A stretch of DNA of 64,000 bases from positions 42,000,890 through 42,064,889 of the forward strand of contig JAOANR010000001.1 of assembly GCA_030278955.1 (NCBI GenBank), given 5' to 3'. This stretch comes from Hygrophila difformis. Taxonomy: Eukaryota; Streptophyta; Magnoliopsida; Lamiales; Acanthaceae. Under the pieces are notes generated by a model, which did no database searches, had not been told where the DNA came from, and saw only the letters and a list, made by a program, of their open reading frames with translations. Positions 58,401-64,000 of this stretch are shown here, one piece after another; the stretch's first letter is position 1, and each line of letters begins with the position of its first letter. A program made the position numbers and the translations under genes.

Positions 58401-58979
58401 GAACGGCGGGTGGTTAGCGGCGAGTCGGAGTGACTGGTAGAGAACGATGGCCAGACATGTCGGGCTCCGAGCGGCAGGCGGTGCGGGGGGGGGGGGGGGG
58501 GATGAGTGTGTAGGAGAGGACGGAAGAGGCGCGATCGAGCAGGAACAGGCCGGAGTGTAGCAGGCCGGCGCAGCGCTGGTGCCGGGCAGAGGGGACGATG
58601 CTAGGATTCCTGAAGAACAGCGGCGATTGTTCCTGAGGAGAAGATAGGAGCGGAACCCGACAGCAATCGCAGGGGAAGAGGACGCGAAGTAGGGCGAGCC
58701 CTCAACGGCGACGATGGCGGGACGACGCTAGTTCCAATCGGAGAGGGCTGCAAGGCAAGAGGCTGGGGTGTGATGCTGATTCGGATCGCGGAAGAGGTTG
58801 GGGACACAGAGGATGCATGGGGAGAGAGCGAGTGGAGGCGGAGGAAGCGAGCAATTCTCTAGGGTTGAGGGAGAAGAAAGCGAAGGGGGCGGGTCGGATT
58901 AGGGATAGATCCGGTACACTGTAGCTACAAGTTACTGTTGTACTGTTCACCCTCGCGTTGCATATATATATTATAGAGA
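58401..58979 (-). other. GC-rich 5' segment of the Helitron
   Basis: On the minus strand the Helitron 5' end (TCTCTATAAT) is followed by pyrimidine-rich leader-like sequence (CTTTCTTCTCCCTCAACCCTAG) and GC-rich sequence. Several frames are open (for example 58807-58601) but none is recognised. It probably joins the exon at 23829-23921 across the insertion. A run of 17 G is at about 58484-58500. Confidence 0.4.
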
Positions 58980-59150
58980 TATAAAAGAGAGAGAGAGGGG
59001 GGGGGGGGGAGAGAGAGAGAGAGAGAATAAAAACAACAAATTAAATCTTGCAAAAAGATCAGAAAAGAAAAATCAGAAAATGCAAGATCAAAAAAAAAAT
59101 GAAATAAAGGGGTATTAAACATAATATTCATAAAATTTTGGCTATATGAC
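58980..59150. repeat. GA/G microsatellite and AT-rich spacer
   Basis: (GA)n interrupted by a G run at about 58985-59026, directly outside the Helitron end. Confidence 0.7.
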
Positions 59151-59546
59151 TAGCACGTATTCTTAGACATGAGTAGCTTTTGGAATCCAACCATCTACAG
59201 CTCAGTCAAAGTGTCCTTGAATAATGGTGAAACCGAGTCTTTAATTGAGCATATTTGAAGACGGGAATAGAAAAACATATTTACATTATTCATTCTCTCA
59301 TTTCGAGTTGTTATGCGTGATTAATCTGCTTTTTATACTCTAAATGCTTTGGATACCTGGTTTTGCAGCTGGTGCATGACAACTTACCTTGTTATAGCAC
59401 AATAAACTTTTGAACCATTTTAGCTCATTGCGTTGTTGAAATCTATTATTTGGCTGAACTATAGAGACTTCATCTTTATTATCTTGATTGGCATGTTAAT
59501 TGATTTCATTGCTCAAGGGACGAGCAATATTTAAGTGTGAGGATGT
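59151..59546 (+). mobile_element. 3' internal end of another Athila-like element
   Basis: The last bases carry the hallmark pair: a 7-bp hairpin ATTGCTC / GAGCAAT (59508-59528) and the tract AAGTGTGAGGATGT (59533-59546), immediately before an LTR starting TGATA. No coding sequence remains. The left limit is unclear. Confidence 0.6.
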
Positions 59547-59846
59547 TGATACACTCTGCGAAACCGCATTTAAATGAGTTTGAATTGTACTAAAATATGT
59601 CTAAATTGAATGCATGTTGCCCTATTTTAATGGTTTTTAGAGTAGATTTCATACTATTTATGTTTCTTAGTTACCATAGTTAAATTGAGCTTATTCGGGT
59701 TCAATTTATCATGTTTTATGTGTTTTAATAAGACTTTGGCAAACCTAATACATTGCAATGTTGTTTCAGGCATATAGATGATGAAAAAGTGATGTCCGGA
59801 GGATGAACACTGTCAAATCCGGATTTTATGACACTGGAATGTGCCC

Positions 59847-60072
59847 AGGAAGCGCCGAATCAACATAGCGGCGCCCAATCGAGCCTCGGAGCGCCACTCA
59901 TGCGCCAGTTCAAGACTTGGAAAAATTTCGAAAGCAAAAACCTCCCAGGAGGCGCAACACACACTTGGTGGTGCCGAAGATCACCTCCGAGCGCCGCATT
60001 GGCGCCCAGCCTAGAAAATCGACAGGATTCGCCGAGTCTACTGTGCGGCGCCAGAAACCCCTTCCAAGCACC
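59847..60072. repeat. GGCGCC motif array in U3
   Basis: Repeated AGCGCC, GGCGCC and TGGTGCC units at 15-30 base spacing, GC-rich in an otherwise AT-rich LTR. Analogous in position to the arrays in the giant element and its sibling, but unrelated in sequence. Confidence 0.65.
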
Positions 60073-61136
60073 ACAGTCGCGGTTGAGCGGTTTTTTAACC
60101 TCCCGAACATGGTTTTAAAGCCTGTCCTTTGTCATTTTTCATAGCGAGACTTAATTTTACGCAAAGAACGCTCTGAAACTCTTACATAATGGAGGAAGAA
60201 GGCCAGACACACAAAATCATGCCGGAGGATTCATTTAGAACGCCGTTCTGAGCGTGTTCTTCATATTCTAGGTGTTACCTTTCTTTTTCTTGCTTTGTGA
60301 TGTTTTGAATTTGCCTCTAAATATAATTTTCTATTATGGTTCGTATTTGTAGACAGATTTATGTGTTATTCGTGTTAGAAATGATCTAGAACAGGAGTTC
60401 AGAATCACTTTGAAGTATGAATTTATCTTTTTATGGAAGAATTAAATTGATCGATGTTCCTATCAGCAATCTACATTTAAAATGGATATGTCAGAATATG
60501 ATGAAATCCATGTTGATCGCTAATTTGGTGTATAAGATGATCGTTGTTCTCTACATTTTCTATTAATTTGATGTTCACATCACTAATCTGACATAATTTT
60601 AGTTTATCGATATTCTGACATAAATATTATGATCCATAATTGCTCTATTTTATTAATCTGATATTTATATTAAATTGTTCTACATTATTCTACATATTTT
60701 AAATGTTAGAATCTAATTTCTGTTGTTTCTGCTTTGTTATCGGGAGATAAAAAGTATAATCTAGATTTTAATACCTGTCTTGGGAATAAATTATATTAAA
60801 AAATGGATTCTAGCATGTACACTCTAATTTGGGAAATGAAATGTGTCGTTTAATTGCTACAGGAAAATTTGTATGCTTGGGAAAGACTCAAATTTTGGCC
60901 TAGAATGATGATTGCAGAATGTTAGACATTTTAATTAGCTTCAATGGAGTCCGTTTAAGCATAATATGAAATTAAAAAATTATTATATTTTTAATCTTTA
61001 ATAAAATAATTAAATCTGAAGAAATTAATCTTTTTATGCATTGGAAAATGCTAAATCAATATGCAATTTCACTCTTATATAAAGATGGCAAGTTTTAAAA
61101 TATTACAAGCAAATTCTATTTTTATTTTTATTATTT

Positions 61137-61255
61137 TTTTTTTGGTAAACAGTGACACTCATGTGTCGGCAAAGGTGTGTGGGAGCCCAAACCACACAAA
61201 TTACAAAGGGGATAAAGGGGAGGGATAGGGGGCCGGGTGGTAAGTCCCCAACCCC
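61137..61255 (-). mobile_element. Short retroposon (LINE/SINE 3' fragment)
   Basis: A T run then GGTAAACAGTGACACTCATG to AGTCCCCAACCCC, flanked by a 17-base duplication (TTTTATTTTTATTATTT at 61120-61136 and 61256-61272). The A-tail lies on the minus strand. Too short to classify. Confidence 0.6.
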
Positions 61256-61499
61256 TTTTATTTTTATTATTTGAAATTTTTAACTTGTTTTATTTTAAAA
61301 TTTAATGTCACTATTTTAATTTAATCAACTCTAGGATTAAACAAACTCTTTTTTAATATAAAATATATATTAATAAACTTAAAAACAATTAAAATATTCT
61401 CCAGAATGAAATAATATTCTGAAATTCCCTTGGGTTCGACTCGGTTATTCACCGATTTTATTACTTTATGACAATCATCCGCTTGTGGTTAAAAATTAA

Positions 61500-62019
61500 T
61501 AGTGAAAAATATTCATTAGAGTGTCTATCCTCAGCGTCAACGGCAGTTTTAGTGAATGGAACTCCCACAAAATTTTTTAACTTGCAAAAAGGACTGCGAT
61601 AAGGGGATCCGCTATCGCCATACTTGTTTGTCCTGGTGGCCGAAGTTTCAAGTAAACTTTTGAATAATTCGATGGAATTGGGGCTGCTTATGAGACTGGC
61701 ATCGGGTGGAGATGGTCCGATCATTTCCCATTTGCAATATGCGGATGACACAGTTCTTTTCTGTGAAGGAGAAATCTGTCAGGTTATTTTAATCAAGAGA
61801 ATTTTGAATTGTTTTACATTAGCCACGGGATTACGAATTAACTTTGGAAAGAGCTGTGTTTACGGTCTACATTGTTCTGATGAACAGGTGAGGGAGGCAG
61901 CCTCTTTTCTCGGTTGTAGCATTGGCATTTGGCCTATGATCTATCTAGGAATACCGATTGGTGGAAGGATGAACGCTACTTCTGTTTGGCAGCCGGTCCT
62001 GGACAGAATAGGAGACTAG
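61500..62019 (+). pseudogene. LINE reverse transcriptase fragment
   Basis: Plus-strand frame reading SASTAVLVNGTPTKFF, then GLR, a stop where Gln is usual, GDPLSPYLFVLVAE, and HLQYADDTVLFCEG with the catalytic DD of the YADD box. It continues with ATGLRINFGKSCVYG and IYLGIPIGGRM, the usual C-terminal RT blocks of plant L1-type LINEs. The N-terminal endonuclease and the first RT motifs are missing, so the copy is 5'-truncated, as is common for LINEs. A frame change follows at about 62010. Confidence 0.85.
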
Positions 62020-62350
62020 CAGGATGGCAAGGACGTTTTCTCTCCCAAGCAGGCCGATGGTGCTTACTAAGGTCAGTTTCCTTTCGGTTTATAAAATTCC
62101 GAAAGGGGTGGCCGAGAGGATTGAGTTATTGAAGCGGAGATTTGTTTGGAATGAAGGGGTGGGGTGAGGAAGTTTCATACAATTAGTTGAGAAAAGATTT
62201 GTCGGCATTGGGAGGATGGTAGGCTGGGAATTCGGGACATACAAAATTTTAATTTTGCTCTCTTGCTGAAATGGAAATGGCGTTTTCGGAATTGATCAAT
62301 CATTATGGAAACAAGTAATAGATACAAAATATTATGAGAAGTCAACACCA
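62020..62350 (+). pseudogene. Decayed LINE linker between RT and zf-RVT
   Basis: Coding remnants in shifting frames (LAGWQGRFLSQAGRW, then frame-broken) between the RT part and the zf-RVT part. Confidence 0.6.
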
Positions 62351-63067
62351 TTGGTGCCGGCAGTTAGAACAGTGAGATCACTATGGGGCAGGATATGTAG
62401 TACATGGGATCAAATTGGAGTTAAGGGAGCTGGGGACGGGTTTGTCATAAAAGTTGGGAATAGTAGAATGACTAGAATGTGGCAGGATAATTGGGTTGTG
62501 GAGGGTGGGTCTTTGAAAGATTTCTTCCCTAGAATTTTTGCATTGGCAATCAATAAAGAGGGAAGGCTAGTCGAATTTGGTAAGTGGGTGGGATTTGAGT
62601 GGGAATGGAGTATTCAATTGAGACGAGTCTTGATTGGTTGGAAGGAGGAGTTGTGGATCAGTTTGCTTTCGGTGCTTAGTAGGGTGAGATTGAATCGTTA
62701 TATGGAGGATAGGGTGGTTTGGATTAAGGAAAGTAAGGGTTGTTTCTCCACTAGTTCGTGTTGGAAAAAATTGGCAGGTGGGGATGGGGGAGGGTCGCAA
62801 GCAATCTGGAAAGGGGTATTGAAACTTAAGATACCTATGAAAGTAAAGTTATTGATCTGGAAGGTGATGAACAATGCATTACCGGTTCGGGAGATTTTAG
62901 TCAGCAGGGGTTGCACTCAAGGAATGGACATCCTGTGTCCATGTTATGGGAAAGAAATGAGTCAGTTGATCACCTCTTTTTACAAATGCGAATTTGTTGG
63001 GCACATGTGGTATCAAGGTTTGAGTTGGTTTGGTGTTGAGTGGGCAATGCCGGGTGGTGGAGTGTAG
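62351..63067 (+). pseudogene. LINE zf-RVT region
   Basis: 238 residues. WQDNWVVEGGSLKDFFP and IWKGVLKLKIPMKVKLLIWK, then LPVREILVSRG and CPCYGKEMSQLITSFYKCEF, form the zinc-binding reverse-transcriptase-associated region of plant LINEs. It has Cys residues in place but a degraded ES-HLF block. It lies between RT and RNase H in the same order as in intact elements. Confidence 0.75.
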
Positions 63068-63125
63068 TTCCGAAGCAAGGTGAAAAAGAAATGTGGCTTA
63101 AAAATTCAAAGGGAAGCAACTTCAC
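63068..63125 (+). pseudogene. Frame break within the LINE
   Basis: A TAG at 63067 and a frame change separate zf-RVT from RNase H. Confidence 0.5.
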
Positions 63126-63755
63126 ATGCAGGTGATGGTAGACGAGGTTCAGTGGAGAAGCTGCGGGAACATTCAGTTGAGTTTCCCGGTTGGGTTTAAT
63201 CTGCCAAGAGGTGGAAGATACAGCTCGCAACAAAATGGTTTGGTGTGGGAGCGCCCTTTGAATGGATGGTGGAAGATCAATACGGACCGATCTTCTCTTG
63301 GAAATCCAGGCCCGGCGGGTACAGGAGGGGTAATTAGAAATGATGAGGGCAAAGTCATATTCATAATCTCGGAGTATATTGGTGTTACGGATTCGTCTGA
63401 AGCTGAGATCTCGGCTTTAAGTCGAGTCTGCCAAGCTTTGGCTTGTGACCAGGGTTTTCCTCTCCCAAAACTAATATTTGAGTGTGATTCTTTTAATGTG
63501 GTTCGATTGGTTCAATCACCGAAGACGCTACCTTGGCGATTTTGTAATCTTATTGGCCCGATTATGGAAATATTTAAATTTGTAAAGGAGATTCGGAACA
63601 TATCCTTAGAGAATGTAACGTCGATGCGGATCATTGGGCAAGAAGTGGTGCACGGGGGGAGGATAGAGTTGAACGGTGGCTGTAGCTTTTTGATTGAGTT
63701 TTGCAGCAGGTTCAAACGGGGATTGGAAGAGTTTCGACAGACTGATGCAGTGTAG
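63126..63755 (+). pseudogene. LINE RNase H (RVT_3) domain
   Basis: Contains GWWKINTDRSSLGNPGPAGT (first Asp), DSSEAEISALSRVC (Glu) and FECDSFNVVRLV (second Asp). A frame change near 63600 puts the last block (ECNVDADHWARSGARG) in another frame. The glycine usual after the first Asp is Arg here. Close to the copy on the minus strand at 3743-4477, so both come from one LINE family. Confidence 0.8.
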
Positions 63756-64000
63756 TGTTTGGCTTGTGTTACTGTAGCAGGCGCAAATGGGGCTTTGGAA
63801 GAGGTCAACTGATTGATATAGTGAGAAAGTAGTATAGTTTTGCGTCAGTCCGGTCTTGTATTGTGTCTGCTGTATTGTACTATTTTTTTTTTTAATAATA
63901 AGGATGCGAAAGCGTCGGGCAAATTGATAGAAAAAACAAGAGGCTACAGCATGGGGGAGGAGAGGGAGAGAAAGCAAATAACTAGCAGACTATTACACTC
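63756..64000 (+). other. LINE 3' end and flank
   Basis: Untranslated sequence with a T run at about 63881, then TAATAATAAGGATGCG, possibly the LINE 3' end. No gene recognised to the window edge. Confidence 0.35.

Larger units (their letters stand above)
19612..58979 (-). mobile_element. Helitron (minus orientation) split by a 34.5-kb nested retrotransposon
   Basis: On the minus strand the left boundary is a canonical Helitron 3' end. A hairpin with 6-bp stem CCGCGC / GCGCGG is followed by ten bases and CTAG at 19615-19612, and then host T (19611). The right boundary reads TCTCTATAATATATATATGC from 58979, preceded by host A (58980). This gives the expected A/T insertion site. Outside the nested element it would be about 4.9 kb. 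There is no Rep/helicase frame, so it is non-autonomous. It carries gene fragments in one orientation, including SCC3-like exons with introns, as is common for plant Helitrons. The pairing of the two ends is an inference. Confidence 0.55.
59547..61477 (+). repeat. 3' LTR of the Athila-like element
   Basis: Starts TGATACACTCTGCG and probably ends TTATGACAATCA. The end is placed from the CA and from where LINE coding begins. A GC-rich block of GGCGCC / GAGCGCC motifs (59847-60072) lies in the U3 part. A 119-base retroposed fragment interrupts it near 61137. The frames 59828-60118 are by-products of the GC block. Confidence 0.6.

Noticed and set aside
58401..58950. Complete host gene upstream of the giant element
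   Set aside because: Open frames are short, overlap each other and lack domains. Better explained as 5' leader and exon sequence of Helitron cargo.

Overview
The window is plant nuclear DNA from a eudicot. An asterid is my guess from repeat style, and the species cannot be read from the sequence. It is AT-rich and full of short TA-flanked MITEs. Almost all of it is transposable elements nested in one another. I find one gene that looks intact: a two-domain B3 (REM-like) factor in four exons on the minus strand at 13899-14950. I saw no tRNA gene, rRNA gene or CRISPR array.

Bases 1-19600. A minus-strand LTR fragment (1-912) abuts a degenerate CACTA-like element (about 917-11571). That element has GAGGCGAG-type subterminal repeats, a nested MULE (1149-5317, 9-bp target duplication) holding a LINE RNase H fragment, and one exon of a SOBER1-like carboxylesterase. 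Then come MITEs with TA duplications, the B3 gene, two tRNA-like SINE candidates and AT-rich spacer.

Bases 19612-58979. I read this as one Helitron in minus orientation, with a CTAG 3' end, a terminal hairpin and a TCTCTATA 5' end between host A and T. It carries pseudogene exons of the cohesin subunit SCC3 with their introns. A giant Athila-type Ty3/gypsy element (23922-58395, minus, target duplication GCGGT) sits inside it. Without later insertions that element would be about 19.4 kb, with LTRs of about 4.5 kb. Its internal part has a tRNA-Asp primer site, gag, protease, RT-RNase H, integrase (several frameshifts and a nonsense codon) and, where an envelope-like ORF would be expected, an F-box-like ORF. 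Its left LTR was later hit by a 2.6-kb solo LTR (25495-28103) and a 4.9-kb solo LTR of a sibling family (28598-33500). Its right LTR was hit by a complete gag-only element (47854-55400, two 2764-bp LTRs).

Bases 58980-64000. Microsatellite, then the 3' end of another Athila-like element with its LTR (59547 to about 61477), then a 5'-truncated LINE on the plus strand with decayed RT, zf-RVT and RNase H pieces.

The most unusual structures are the arrays of short motifs inside LTRs: nine tRNA B-box-like (GGTTCGATTCC) units in each LTR of the gag-only element, nested TGTCGCGA palindromes in the giant element, perfect TTCGAATT palindromes in its sibling, and GGCGCC motifs in a third family. They occupy comparable LTR positions, near the TATA box, although their sequences are unrelated.
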